From Plumapathes pennacea (taxonomy: Eukaryota > Cnidaria > Anthozoa > Antipatharia > Myriopathidae): a stretch of 64,000 bases of DNA. The DNA is taken from the NCBI GenBank assembly GCA_964036295.1, contig OZ038463.1, forward strand, positions 32,627,295 through 32,691,294, in the 5' to 3' direction. This document shows positions 22,781 to 34,313 of the stretch, piece by piece. Below the pieces are notes generated by a model. It was not told the origin of the DNA, ran no database searches, and saw only the letters and a list, made by a program, of their open reading frames with translations. Numbering within the stretch: the first letter of the stretch is position 1; the number at the start of each line of letters is the position of its first letter. The translations under genes and the position numbers were made by a program.

Positions 22781-23185
22781 TCCTTGTAGGCTTGATAATT
22801 TACGCTCGGAAATTAGCAAATTATGGCTGCCGCCAGCGCTCGTAAAAATCGTGAATTATGCTCAAAACTATGCTCGGGAAACGAAATTATGCTCGAATTA
22901 TGCTCGGTACGAGTCTCGCCCCAGTCCCTTGCTGCGTATCCCGAGCTTCCGAGAGCCAGACCCGAAGTAGTAGCTGACTTTAGACTTCAGAGCGTGCGCT
23001 ACGAGCGCGTTTTAGCGAGTGTTGGGCGAATCACAAGATATTTTTTATTTGTTTTGAATTTGTTTATAGATTTTTCTTTTAACTATATGACGATCGGGAG
23101 TGTCAATCAGAAGTAGTAATTGTGAATAATAATCGGGAGTGATAATCGGGAGTGGCAGTTGGGAGTGGCAATCGGAAGCGTCTTC
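22780..23185. repeat. Left flank module of the satellite block
   Basis: ATTATGCTC words (22,850-22,905), then GCGCGTTTTAGCGAGTGTTG (about 23,007) and GGGAGTGGCAATCGG words. The same modules in the same orientation occur at the far side of the block (about 29,895-30,150), so the satellite lies between two copies of one flank. Confidence 0.65.
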
Positions 23186-25873
23186 TTATTGTCCAAAGAA
23201 GGTTTCCTGAAAGTTTCAAGAGTTTTCAATTTTTGACAAAAAACCCTGTGCTATAGCCTTAGTATTTTGTCAAAATCCGGTCATTTTTCGACCATCTCAG
23301 AATCTCACAAAACTTTCAGGAAACGTTCCTGAGAATGTGACGACGGTTTTTGCATAGTTTTTGCAAACTTTTAGCCCGCGTGTCGTGAGAAATTAGAGCA
23401 AATTAGAGCAAATCATGCACTAATTAAAACATCACACCTTTCGAGCAAAGGAGGCAAATTTAAGCTGCTACATCTCGTCAACGGATGAAGACAAATAAAG
23501 CAAATGTATTGCAATAGTCTTGTTATTGTCCAAAAAAGGTTTTATGAAAGTTTCAAGAGTTTTCAATTTTTGACAAAAAAAAACCTTGTGTTATAGCCTA
23601 AGTATTTTGTCAAAATTACAACATTTTTCGACCATCTCAGAATCGCACCAAACTTTTAGGAAACGTTCCTTGGACTATGCCGACGGTTTTTGCATAGTTT
23701 TTGTAAGCTTTTAGCCCGCGCGTCTTGAGAAATTAGAGCAAATTAGAGCAAATCATGCAGTAAATAAAACAATACACCTTTCGAGCAAAGGAGCCAAGTT
23801 TAAGCTGCTATATCTCACCAACGGATGAAGTCAAACAAAGCAAATGTATTGTTGGTCTTGTTATTGTCTAGAAAAGGTTTCCCGAAAGTCTCAAGAGTTT
23901 TTAATTTTTGACAACAACCCTGTTAGTATTTTTTCAAAATCCGGTCATTTTTCGACCATTTCAGAAGCGCACGAAACTTTCAGGAAAAGTTCCTGGGAAT
24001 ATGGCGACGGCTTTTGCATAGTTTTTGTAAACTTTTAGCCCTCGCGTCATGAAAAATTAAAGCAAATTAGAGCAAATCACTAATTAAAACATCACACCTT
24101 TCGAGCAAAGGAGCCAAATTTAAGCTGCTATATCTCGCCAACGGATGACGACAGATAAAGTAAATGTATTTCAAAAAGTCTTGTTATTGTCCAAAGAAAT
24201 TTTCAAGAGTTTTCAATTTTTGACATAAAAACCCTGTGCTATACCTTAGTACTTTGTGAAGTTCCGGTCATTTTTCGACCATCTCAGAATCGCACAAAAC
24301 TTTCACGAAACGTTCCTTGGACTATGCCGACGGTTTTCGCGTAGTTTTTGTAAACTTTTAGCCCTCGCGTCTTGAGAAATGAGAGCAAATTAGAGCAAAT
24401 CATGCACTAATTAAAACATCACACGTTTCCGAGCAAAGGGGCCAAATTTAAGCTCTTCTATCTCATTAACGGATGAAGACAAATAAAGCAAATGTATTGC
24501 AAAAAGTCTTCTTCTTGTCCAAAAAGTTTTTATGAAAGTTTCAAGAGTTTTCAATTTTTGACAAAAAAAACCCTGTGCTATAGCCTTAGTATTTTGTCAA
24601 AATCCGGTCATTTTTCGACCATCTCAGAATCTCACGAAACTTTCAGGAACCGTTCCTGAGAATGTGGCGACGGTTTTTGCGTAGTTTTTGTAAACTTTTA
24701 ACCCTCGCGTCATGAGAAATTAAAGTAAATTAGAGCAAATCATGCACTAATCAAAACACATCACACCTTTCGAGCAAAGGAGCCAAATTTAAGCTGCCAT
24801 ATCTCGCCAACGGATGACGACAGATAAAGCAAATGTATTGCAAAAAGTCTTGTTATTGTCCAAAAAAGGTTTCCTGAAAGTTTCAAGAGTTTTCAATTTT
24901 TAACAAAAATCCCTGTGCTATAGCCTTGGTACTTTTTCAAAATCCGGTCATTTTTCGACCATTTCAGAAGTGCACGAAACTTTCAGGAAAAGTTCCTGGA
25001 AATATGGCGACGGCTTTTGCATAGTTTTTGTAAACTTTTAGCCCTCGCGTCTTGAAACATTAGAGCAAATTAGAGCAAATCACTAATCAAAACATCACAC
25101 CTTTCGAGCAAAGGAACCAAATTTAAGCTGCTATATCTCGCCAACGGATGACGACAGATAAAGTGAATGTATTGCAAAGTAGAGCAAATCATGAAACTTT
25201 CAGGAAACGTTCCTGTGACAATGCCGACGGTTTTTGCATAGCTTTTGTAAACTTTTAGCCCGCGCGTCGTGAGAAATTAGAGCAAATTACCAAGTCTCAA
25301 GAGTTTTCAATTTTTGACAAAAAATCCTGTGCTATAGCCTTTAGTATTTTGTGAAATTCCGGTCATTTTTCGACCATCTCAGAATCGCATGAAACTTTCA
25401 GGAAGCGTTCCTGTGACTATGCCGACGGTTTTTGCATAGATTTTTTTTTAACCTTGCGTCATGAGAAATTAGAGCAAATTAGAGCAAATCATGCACTAAT
25501 TAAAACATCACACCTTTCGAGCAAAGGAGCCAAATTTAAGCTGTTATATCTCGCCAACGGATGACGACAGATAAAGCAAATGTATTGCAAAATGTCCTAC
25601 TATTGTCCAAAGAAGGTTTCCTGAAGGTTTCAAGAGTTTTCAATTTTTGACAAAAAACCCTGTGCCATATTCTTAGTATTTTGTGAAATTCCGGTCATTT
25701 TTCGACCATCTCAGAATCGCATGAAACTTTTAGGAAGCGTTCCTGGGACTATGCCGACGGTTTTTGCATAGTTTTTGTAAACTTTAAGGTCGTCGTGAGA
25801 AATTAGAACAAATTAGAGCAAATCATGCACAAATTAAAACATCACACCTTTCGAGCAAAGGAGCCAAATTTAA
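23186..25873 (+). repeat. Satellite, subfamily I, about 337 bp period
   Basis: Monomers begin at about 23,201, 23,538, 23,876, 24,199, 24,525, 24,868, then a rearranged stretch (about 25,160-25,290), and 25,614. Each has TTTCCTGAAAGTTTC near the start and its exact reverse complement GAAACTTTCAGGAAA about 120 bases on. Further conserved words are TTTTCGACCATCTCAGAATC and AGAGCAAATCATGCACTAAT. A last partial monomer continues at 28,004-28,137, past the inserted element. No coding capacity. Confidence 0.9.
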
Positions 25874-26989
25874 GGTATCAGGATACCCTCGTGAACAACA
25901 TGCGTTCAAACCCATTTTTCGCGCTAGAATAAAGTATATATTTTCTGAAAGCTCAACAATCACAGATTTAGGTTAAACCTTTATATTTTTTGAATTTGCT
26001 AAAGAAAGAAAATTATCAGCTTCCGAGTGAATTTTGACCTTGCCTCATTAAAAAGCCTAATGTCACTCGGATTTTACCCAATTTGATTATTTATTGTTTC
26101 AGCCTACTGTTGACACAATGAAGAAAAAATAAGGTTTGATATCTTGTCCATATACAAAGTTATTGACTTTTAAAGTTGGCCGATCATATTTCTAGCTACG
26201 CGTAAGACAAAAGCGGACATATCTTCCGAACGAAAAAAAGAAATAAAATCGGAGAAACCTTTTTGTAGCTTTGATATTGATTCACCTATTTGCCAAGTTT
26301 CAAGCCAATCGATTAAAATTCATTGAAATGCAGGTTTCCGAAAGAAACACTCTTCCGCGTTTTAAAAACACCGAGAAAAACACATTTAAAGATTCTGACC
26401 AGGGAGCCGGAAACCTGTTTACATAATCGCCTCATCTGTCAGCAATCAATCAAAACACCGCAGTCGCATAGAGACTTTCCAGGCATCTTGTAGGTAATTG
26501 AAAAACGCAGCACAAAAGAGACTGCCTTGTATAACTACGGACATCAACGCTTCGTTCGGGCGTGCGTTTCGCAACATCTATTTTCCCCGCTTCACAGTTG
26601 CACTCACCACTCAACACCAATTCAACCTTTTGCAGCCACAGTTGGAATTCGGAATGAGTTCAAGCAAACGACAAACTCGTTCTAAAGAGAGAGCTGCGAA
26701 AAGCATGTGCTCCATGGTCCACGCGCTGCTCAAGGTTTATAAGTCGGCATTGTGCAAGAATCACACGTTGTGACATTTCGTCGCTCACGTGGTTATATTT
26801 AATTTGTTTCAGCGTAAACATAGAAAAGCGTTCACAAAGGCGTACAAGGAAAAATTTCTTGCGGCATTTCGTTATTCTTGCATATTTGCTGTTAGTCATG
26901 CGTTCCCGTCGCGCGGCTAAAATTTGTACTTTATTGTTTTGCATGACTGACGCGCAAGCCGCATGCTGCGCAGTTACGGGTGATACTAA

Positions 26990-27221
26990 AGGTGGTGTTA
27001 CACTGGTCGATTTGCAACGACGATTTGCAACGATACGATGTTGCGCTAAGAATTGTTCAGGTGTAACACCCCATTGCGAACGATTTTTCGCGATGTTTGC
27101 AGTGCTGCAACGCGTTGCAAGTTTTTGAAAGCGATTCATAAACTTGCAACACCGTTGCGCGAATTTGGAGCAAATCGGCGTTGCAAATCGTCGTTGCAAA
27201 TCGACCAGTGTAACACCAGCT
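26990..27221. mobile_element. MITE with TTGCAACG words, nested
   Basis: The inverted ends, about 40 bases, start AGGTGGTGTTACACTGGTCG (left) and AGCTGGTGTTACACTGGTCG (right, other strand) and continue through repeated GATTTGCAACG. TAA flanks each side (26,987-26,989 and 27,222-27,224). It lies inside the TTAA element and touches the next MITE. Confidence 0.8.
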
Positions 27222-27224
27222 TAA

Positions 27225-27810
27225 AGGCCAATTCACACTGGACGCGTCGCGACACGCCGTAACTGCACGCCTTTTCGCGTTGAAATTAGCCCTTAGGGAG
27301 TTTAAGAAACCTAGGACGGCGACGGCAACGCGAGGAACCAAAAAATAGTGTCTCTGTATTCCCTATGTCTTTGTAGCTTTGCCTATTCTTAGGCTGCTCA
27401 ATTTGTTTCGTTTTTGCCTAGGTTCTATTGATTTCATCGTTTCCTACTAAGAAGAACGACTGCCGTTATTTTATCGAACTGTCGTCCACGTCCTGACAAC
27501 GACGTAAAAAAGAAGCATTTGAAGTCGCACGCGAGAGCACGGCGACCCCGAGAACATGTCAATTTCAGATATTCACGTGCTTCTTTGTCTTCTGTGATTA
27601 GTTTTATTGTTTCACCGACGTCGCCGTCGTCCTCTTGCGTCCTGTATCTTAAAGTCCCTCTTGTTCTATTTTTACGGCGTCGTTCTGAGTTGACGCTATG
27701 TCGCGCCGCGTCCGGTGTGAATCGGATTGAAGAAATGACCGGGATCTAATTTTGTCGCGTTGTCACGTGCAGTTACGGCGTGTCGCGACGCGTCCAGTGT
27801 GAATTGACCT
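27225..27810. mobile_element. MITE with GACGCGTCGCGAC ends, nested
   Basis: The inverted ends run about 45 bases, starting AGGCCAATTCACACTGGACG (left) and AGGTCAATTCACACTGGACG (right, other strand), then CGTCGCGACACGCCGTAACT. TAA flanks it on both sides (27,222-27,224 and 27,811-27,813), shared on the left with the preceding MITE. It contains another repeat at 27,296-27,659. Confidence 0.8.
27296..27659. mobile_element. Repeat with GGGAGTTTAAG ends, nested copy
   Basis: The ends GGGAGTTTAAG and CTTAAAGTCCC are imperfect inverted repeats. A second copy lies at about 33,959-34,313 with the same word order (ACGGCAACG, ATGTCTTTGTA, CTCAATTTGTTTCGTTTT, AAGCATTTGAAGTCGCACGC). This is the innermost level of a four-deep nest. 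Confidence 0.7.
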
Positions 27811-28137
27811 TAACGATCTGTTGACAGGTAGTTTCCGGTGAGAAAGAGAAAGATAAAATCCTTTCGTTTAAATATCTCGGGGGAAAAAATAGGTATCCAA
27901 ATTTTGTTTTCAGAAACACAAGGTAAAACATGTAGTAATTTCGTTAAGCCAAAAAAATTTTTTTCGAATCTGGCGAAGTCCGGAGGGTATCCTGATACCT
28001 TAAGCTGCTATATCTCGCCAACGGATGAAGACAGATAAATCAAATGTATTGCAAAAAGTCTTATCATTTTACAAAGAAGGTTCCTGAAGGTTTCAAGAGT
28101 TTTCAATTTTTGACAAAAACCCATGTACTATAGCCTT

Positions 28138-28320
28138 ATAATCGGGAGTGGTAATTGACATACTTGATTACCATTCCCGATTAACACTCACCGGTACCAC
28201 TCCCAATTATGCCTCAAGATTACCACTCCCGATTATCCACTCCCGATTGCCACTCCCAGTTACCACTCTCGATTACCACTCCCGATTGCCAGTGACGGCT
28301 GAAGAAAAGTAAGACAACTG
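28138..28320. repeat. CACTCCCGATTACCACTCCC short repeat
   Basis: Junction between the two satellite subfamilies. Runs of ACCACTCCCGATT, with one inverted stretch (AATCGGGAGTGGTAATTG at 28,140) opposite several forward copies. The same word occurs at the left flank (about 23,093-23,180, opposite strand) and right flank (about 29,895). Confidence 0.7.
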
Positions 28321-29893
28321 TATAACAAAAAGTCTCCTTATAGCCCCAGGAAGGTTTCCTGAAACTTTCAAGAGTTTCTAAACTTTGATCAAAATCGGTT
28401 ATTTTTTGGCCAAAATCAATAGCTTTACCATGATTCCTTCAAAATTTGTCCATTTTCGACCAAATCTCAGATTCGCACGAAACTTTCAGGAAATGTTCCT
28501 GGGAGAATTGAGAAAGTTTCAATATAGTATTTTTGATATTTTAATGAGCGGGTCGCAAATAATAAAAGCAAATCATCGCCTCACACATTGCGTACTTTTC
28601 GAACAAAGGAACCGAAGAAGGCGTAGTTTCCTTGTTACATCTCGTCAACGGCTGAAAGAAATTATAAAAAATGTATAGCAAAAAGTCTCGTTATAGTCCT
28701 CGTTATAGGAAGGTTTTCTGAAACTTTCAAGAGTTTCTAAAATTTGATCAAAACCGGCAAATGTTGGCCAAAAGCATGGGCTATAGCCTTACTATTTTTT
28801 CAAATTTTGGCCATTTTCGACCAAATCTCAGAATCGCACGAAACTTTCATAAAATGTTCCTGGGAGTATTGAGAAGGCTTTGATATAGTATTTGTGCTAT
28901 TTCAATGAGCGGATCGCAAGTAATGAGAGCAAATCATCGCCTCATACATCGCGTACTTTTCGAACAAAGGAACCGAAGAAGGCGTCGGTTTCCTTGCTAC
29001 ATCTCGTCAGCGGCTGAAGAAAAAATATGACAGATGTATAGCAAAAAGTCTCGTTATAGTCCCAGGAAGGTTTTGTGAAAGTTTTAAGAGTTGTAAAATT
29101 TTGATCAAAATCGGCAAGTGTTGGCCAAAAAGCATGGGCTATAGCCTTATCATTTCTTCAAATTTTGGCCATTTTCGACCAAGCAAAGTATAGCTCAAAA
29201 CTTTCAGGAAATTTTCCTGGGAGTATTGAGAAGGTTTTGATATAATATTTGTGATATTTCAATGAGCGGGTCGCGTGTAATAAGAGCAAATTATCACCTC
29301 ACACATCGCGTACTTTTCGAAGAAAAGAACCAAAAAAATTACATCTCGTCAACGGCTGAAGAAAAATAAAACACATCTATAGCAAAAAGTCTTGTTATAG
29401 TCCCAGGAAGGTTTCCTGAAAGTTTTAATGGTTTTGAAATTTTGATCAAAATCGGCAATTTTTGGCCAAAAGCATGGGCTATAGTCTTACTATTTCTTCA
29501 AATTTTGACCATTTTCGACCAAATCTCAGAATCGCACAAAACTTTCATGAAATGTTTGTGGGAGTATTGAGAAGGTTTTAATATAGTATTTTTGATATTT
29601 GAATTAGCGGGTCGCGAGTAATAAGAGAAAATCATCACCTCACACATCGCGTACTTTTCGAACATTAAGGAACCGAAGAACGCGTAGTTTCCTTGCTACA
29701 TCTCGTCAGCGGCTGAAAAAAAAGTATGACAAATGTATAGCAAAAAGTCTCGTTATAGTCCCAGGAAGGTTTCCTGAAAGTTTAAGAGTTTTAAAATTTT
29801 GATCAAAATCGGCCCAGTTTTTGGCCGAAAGCATGGTCTATAGCCTTACCATTTCTTCGAAATTTGGCCATTTTCGATCAGATCTCAGAATGG
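28320..29893 (+). repeat. Satellite, subfamily II, about 358 bp period
   Basis: Monomers begin at about 28,353, 28,712, 29,069, 29,410 and 29,768, the last cut short. Related to subfamily I: same opening CAGGAAGGTTTCCTGAAAG, same dyad partner GAAACTTTCAGGAAATGTTC, same CGACCAAATCTCAGAATCGC and ACATCTCGTCAACGGCTGAA. The middle (GATCAAAATCGGCAA, GGCCAAAAGCATGGGCTATA) is specific to this subfamily. Confidence 0.9.
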
Positions 29894-30852
29894 CCCATTT
29901 ACCACTCCCTATTGCCACTCCCGGCTGCGTGTAATGCGGGCGCGTTTTAGCGAATGTTGGGCGAATCACAAGATATTTTCGACTTGTTTTGAATTTGTTT
30001 TGTTTATTTTTCTTTCAACTGTAATGGATGTCTTTTTCTTACTGATTATTTCATATTATGCTTAAATTATGCTCAAAAATGCGGAATTGTGCCGGTATAA
30101 TGCTCCCTGCCCGAAGTAGTGAATTACGCTCGAAACTATGCGGGCAGAATTCATCCAAGCCTATTTCCTTGCCTTCGGTCCGCCATATGGTTTGAGCGTC
30201 ACAAAATTTGGCCGGTGCCGGAAGAGCGTGCCCTGCTGTTAGTGATTTACGCCAAAATATCGCCGCGCAATAAATTTTGGCTCATAATGATTTGGAAAAC
30301 AACTCTTCATACGATTCATTAACATGTTACGAAATGCACAAAAGTTCCAGAAAAACCATGTGACTTGCAAAGCAGTTAAACCAGAAGCGCGTCGTGAACG
30401 GCATGATTTTGGATAAAAAGTTTTCGTTTTCATTTTCGAATTAACTTTCTTTCTGATTACAGGAACTGACTTCGTATTCACCAAACATTTAGTATGAACG
30501 CTTGTGGATGTACTGTAGAACCTCGCTATTTCGAACTCTCAAGGGAAACGAGAAATAGTGTGAGATATTGGGAAATCAAGATAGCGGGGTTGTACCATGG
30601 GAAATTTAGTACCAAGTTCATTTCCGAGGGAAATCGGATTCTGTTCGAGATAGCGAGGAGTTCGAGAAAACCGAGTTCTACTGTGTCAGTAACAAAATAA
30701 TTTTGCTCCAACTGGATAATTTAACGTAGGTATCTCTACAGACAGACAAGGTACGAGAAGAATAAATCCAATTAATTCTGCACCGTATTTTTTACTCACC
30801 AACACTACGTGACATTTCGGTCAGTGTATTTACATCAGTGCACTTGAGTGAC
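29894..30852. other. Right flank module and spacer
   Basis: Starts with CCACTCCC words, then GCGCGTTTTAGCGAATGTTG (about 29,940) and ATTATGCTC words matching the left flank. Beyond about 30,200 no gene or defined repeat was recognised. A stretch at 30,520-30,690 rich in CGAGATAGCGAGG/CTCGCTATTTCG words forms a loose inverted repeat. Confidence 0.5.
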
Positions 30853-31490
30853 TAATAACATGCATACAATAATTGCTGCATTCTGATTGGCTGAGCGCAT
30901 GTCAATTTACCCCCAAACAGTGCAAAAATGTGTAATTAACAGTGCAGAAATTTGAAATTGCAGACAGCTGGAGCACGTATTAAGTTGCAAAGCCAAACAA
31001 AACAGAAAGCTTGTTTTCATTCCTCAGCAAGATTCCGATTCTGTTTACGAGAAAACAAAGTTCTTGAGACACTTGTGAATTGTAATGAAATTGAAAACCC
31101 GGGTTAAAAGCAAATTGCGCGACGTAAATTATTGTATGCATGTTATTAACAAGTAATCACATGATTTCTCGTACAATTTTGGAATTAATAACATGCATAC
31201 AATAATTTCTTCATTCTGATTGGCTGAGCATACGTCAATTTATCCCAAACAGTGCAAAAATGTGTAATTAACCGATGCAGAAATGTGAAATTAAGAGTGC
31301 AGAAATTTGAAATTAAAAATTGCTGGCGCGCGTATTTGCGAAGCCAAACAAAACAAAAGAGCGTGCTTTTATTCCTCAGGACGATTCCGATTCTGTTTGC
31401 GAGAAAACAAAGTTCTTGAGAGACGCTTGTGAATTGTAACAAAATTGAAAATAATTGCGCGTCGTAAATTATTGTATGCATGTTATTAAC
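30853..31490. mobile_element. Tandem pair of a MITE with AATAACATGCATACAATAATT ends
   Basis: Two direct copies (about 30,855-31,149 and 31,187-31,489), each bounded by AATAACATGCATACAATAATT and its complement AATTATTGTATGCATGTTATT. They share interior words such as TTCTGATTGGCTGAGC, AAACAGTGCAAAAATGTGTA and GAGAAAACAAAGTTCTTGAG. The copies differ by indels, so the dimer is not very recent. Confidence 0.8.
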
Positions 31491-31524
31491 AAGTAATCAC
31501 ATGATTTCTCGTGCAATATTGGAA

Positions 31525-31760
31525 TAAATAAACACTCGTAAATTTTTCAAAGACCACAAATTGCACTCGCGCGGCGCTCGTGCAATTTTGTGGTCTTTGA
31601 AAAATTTACTCGTGCTAATTTATTCCAAATTGCACTCGAAATCATGCGATTACCTATACAAATGAGCACTCGTAAAGTTTTCAAAGACCACAAATTGCAC
31701 TCGGGCGGCGCTCGTGCAATTTTGTGGTCTTTGAAAATTTACTCGTGCTCATTTCTTCCA
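31525..31760. repeat. Two tandem hairpins with CAAAGACCACAAATTGCACTCG arms
   Basis: Each hairpin has arms TTCAAAGACCACAAATTGCA and its complement around a GC-rich tip (CTCGCGCGGCGCTCG near 31,566 and CTCGGGCGGCGCTCG near 31,701). The flanks contain AATCACATGATTTCTCGTGC and its complement, linking this to the MITE dimer just upstream. Confidence 0.75.
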
Positions 31761-31799
31761 AATTGCACGAGAAATCATGTGATTACCTATACTTATGTA

Positions 31800-33240
31800 G
31801 CAAACTAGCGACCCAGGGGGGGGGGGGGGGGATACTCCCATATATTTCCTATATAGGCACGTTCCGCCCGATGGGCATCATTTTCAGGGTCCTCTGTTTT
31901 AAACAGGCCGGGTATCAAATTTTACATTTTCGTATCTCAAACAGGGTTATTTTCCGAAGATCTTCTCCTCCTCCCCTCCCCCGTCGACCACATTTGTTGT
32001 TGTTTTTTGTTTTTTTTTTGTTTTTTTTGCACTCGCCATTTTTTCGCGCGATTTCTTCGTATGCTCCAGTGGAAACACGTGTAGCGTAGGCTAACGTATT
32101 TTTCTGACTGGAATATTAAAAACAGGGTATCAAATTAGAGCACTTTGTCTTAGACAGGGTATCAAAATTTGCTTTTTTGTGTCTTGAATAGGGTCAGGGT
32201 TTTGTAGAGTCAACGGAACCCCCCCCCCCACCCAAATTCCCATTGAGTACCCCCACCCCCCCCCCCCCCCCCCCCCCCCCCCCGGGACTGGCGATAACAA
32301 AATACTCTGTTGACATTGGTCGCGGGCCAGACGCTTCACGACATGGTGACACGGAAGAGCACGATACGGCACGGGTAATAACGGGTTGCGCCGCTAAGAG
32401 AACAGCACGGGCAGATTTCGGCAATGTAAAGGGCGGTCGTTTGTGTTTCATTTTAGGTGGCGTACATTCTTTTCCACCCGTTTTGCGAAACTATTAGTAC
32501 GCTACTATCTTTAATTCCTAACTTGTGAAGAGGATTATAGAGTCAGTGTTCTAGGAATTTATTCTTGTTTACCTATCAGGTCTATTCTTACTGACTGCAT
32601 GAATTCTATGCAGCTGTAGCTTCACATCCAATAGTTGAGACTACAGTTAAACGAACCCCGACAACTGTTGAGGGCGAGTAGCTATGAAGATTGAGCAATA
32701 ACACAGCAGCCAGCAGCAGGCGGCAGACTATAATTATCACCCACTCATGGGCGTGACGGATTAAAAACTGAATAAAAAAATACGCATGAAGAACTTTATT
32801 TCAAGCCGAAGCATAGGGAGTGGTTGCTGATTCTCAGGAGCCAGAGGCTCGATATTAACTGCCGTCAATTTCAATTGTTAAATATTTAGCCTGCTGCCAA
32901 TCTTGCATCAAACTTGATTCTTTCCTTTGATTTGCGAAGCTGTCGGTTCGATGTCGGTTGCCTCATCTAACTGAAGAAGAGCGTACTTGTTTCCACACTC
33001 CTCAAATGTTGCGGCTCAAGTTTCAAATTCCCGCACGCGCTTCAAATACACTCTTTCTCAACGTTCGTAATTTTTATCGTATTTATAGCGAGAACACCAA
33101 CTGGATCCTTTCGATCTTCATTTTGGCGTTCACGGTCTGTATCCGCCAAGATTGAAGTAGCGATTAATAATAAACTAACGGGAGCCCCGTAAAATATGAG
33201 GAATTCTCTTTAGCAATTTGTCCAAAACAACTTAGTGGCT
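31800..33240. other. Spacer with G and C tracts and AACAGGGTATCAAA repeats
   Basis: A G run at 31,816-31,831 and a C run at 32,250-32,283 bracket several AACAGGGTATCAAA words. The stretch 32,320-32,620 shares sequence with 34,960-35,250 (GCACGGGCAGATTTCGGCAA, GTGTTTCATTTTAGGTGGCG). ORFs across the homopolymers are Gly/Pro artefacts. No gene supported. Confidence 0.5.
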
Positions 33241-33958
33241 TATAGTCGATGCCCCCCGGGGGGCAGGGGGTTAATCCCATATATAAGCCATATAAGGTAT
33301 GTGTCGCCCCAAAGGGTATCGTTTTCAAGCATTTTTAGTCTGAAATAGGGTATCGATTTTGTCTTTTTTGTCTGGGATAGGTATGATTTTAACAGAAATA
33401 TGTCGCCGCGGACATGCTGCGTAAGGTCTTTGTAATCCAGCAAAAAAAAAAAAAAAAAAAAAAGTCTTACTGTGCACTTTTTTGAGTCTTCCGTTGAAAT
33501 CTTGATTCTTGCGCCGGTGATGAGAAATACACTTGAAGCAGGAGTAACGGTAGTGCAGGTCAACCCTGACAGCAAATCTGTCAGAACTAACTAGTTGTCC
33601 AGGTTGCCACTGCAGCAACTCAATCCGGATAATACATCAACCAATTACAGCTGTTGCCCTTCACGTAACCCCTTCAGCGTAGCTGCACGGTCCCCAGACG
33701 GCCCCGGGCAGGGAAAATATTGTAATTTCATGGCATATTTTATGGATTCAGTGCAAATTCCCTCCCCCGGAACAGCCAGTTCCGACAAATCCCGGAGGGG
33801 ACGGGAGAGGAGAGGGGATGCAACAGCTGGAGATAACCTAAGAACTTCCTGATCACCGTTCGGCGCGCAAGATCTCCAGCCAGCAAGGTAAGAAGTCTTG
33901 ACTAGTTTCTCATCTTGGCCTCAGGAATTCACTAGTCGCAAATTTCCGATAGCCTAGC
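33241..33958. other. Spacer, degenerate repeat and unrecognised ORF
   Basis: 33,250-33,430 resembles the AGGGTATC repeat of 31,810-32,180, with an A run at 33,442-33,463. An 85-residue ORF (33,595-33,852) ends near a CCAGCAAGGTAAGAAG donor-like word at 33,882, but nothing in it is recognisable, so it is not called. Confidence 0.35.
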
Positions 33959-34313
33959 GGGAGTTTAAGCAAAGTAGGATGGCGACGGCGACGGCAACGG
34001 GTAGAACCTGGAAAAAAAGTGTCTCCATACTCCTTATGTCTTTGTAACTTTGCCCATTCTTGGTGCTCAATTTGTTTCGTTTTGGCCGAGGTTCAATCTT
34101 TTATCAGTCTCTTACTAAGCCAAGAAAGACTGTCGTAATTTCTCGAAATTTCGTTCACGTCCTGAAGGCTGGCGACCTAAAAACGAAGCATTTGAAGTCG
34201 CACGCGACTAACACGACGACCTCGACATAATCCTTTTGTTTTCTGCAATTGTTTCTTTGGTTCACCGACATCACCGTCGTCCTCTCCCGTTCTGGTGCTT
34301 TAGTAAAAGTCCC
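33959..34313. mobile_element. Repeat with GGGAGTTTAAG ends, second copy
   Basis: Diverged copy of 27,296-27,659 in the same orientation, ending near AAAAGTCCCT. Shared words include GGCGACGGCAACG, CTCAATTTGTTTCGTTTT and GAAGCATTTGAAGTCGCACG. Confidence 0.65.

Larger units (their letters stand above)
25874..27999. mobile_element. TTAA-flanked 2.1 kb element inserted in the satellite
   Basis: The inverted ends are GGTATCAGGATACCCTC, 17 bases, perfect. TTAA lies on both sides (25,870-25,873 and 28,000-28,003). The monomer sequence AAATTTAAGCTGCTATATC is restored exactly when the element and one TTAA are removed, which proves the insertion. TTAA target duplication is typical of piggyBac and Kolobok groups. 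No transposase seen; only short ORFs, one starting MSSSKRQTRSKERAAK (26,654). It carries two further inverted-repeat elements in its right half. Confidence 0.85.

Noticed and set aside
26660-27199. 179-residue minus-strand ORF
   Set aside because: It runs across the inverted repeats of a MITE and into the TTAA element; composition comes from the repeated TTGCAACG words. No transposase motif seen.
23186-29893. CRISPR-like repeat array
   Set aside because: The period is about 340-358 bp with diverged monomers and no short repeat/spacer pattern; it is a eukaryotic satellite.
32130-32497. Gly- and Pro-rich ORFs
   Set aside because: Translations of a C/G homopolymer and its flanks.
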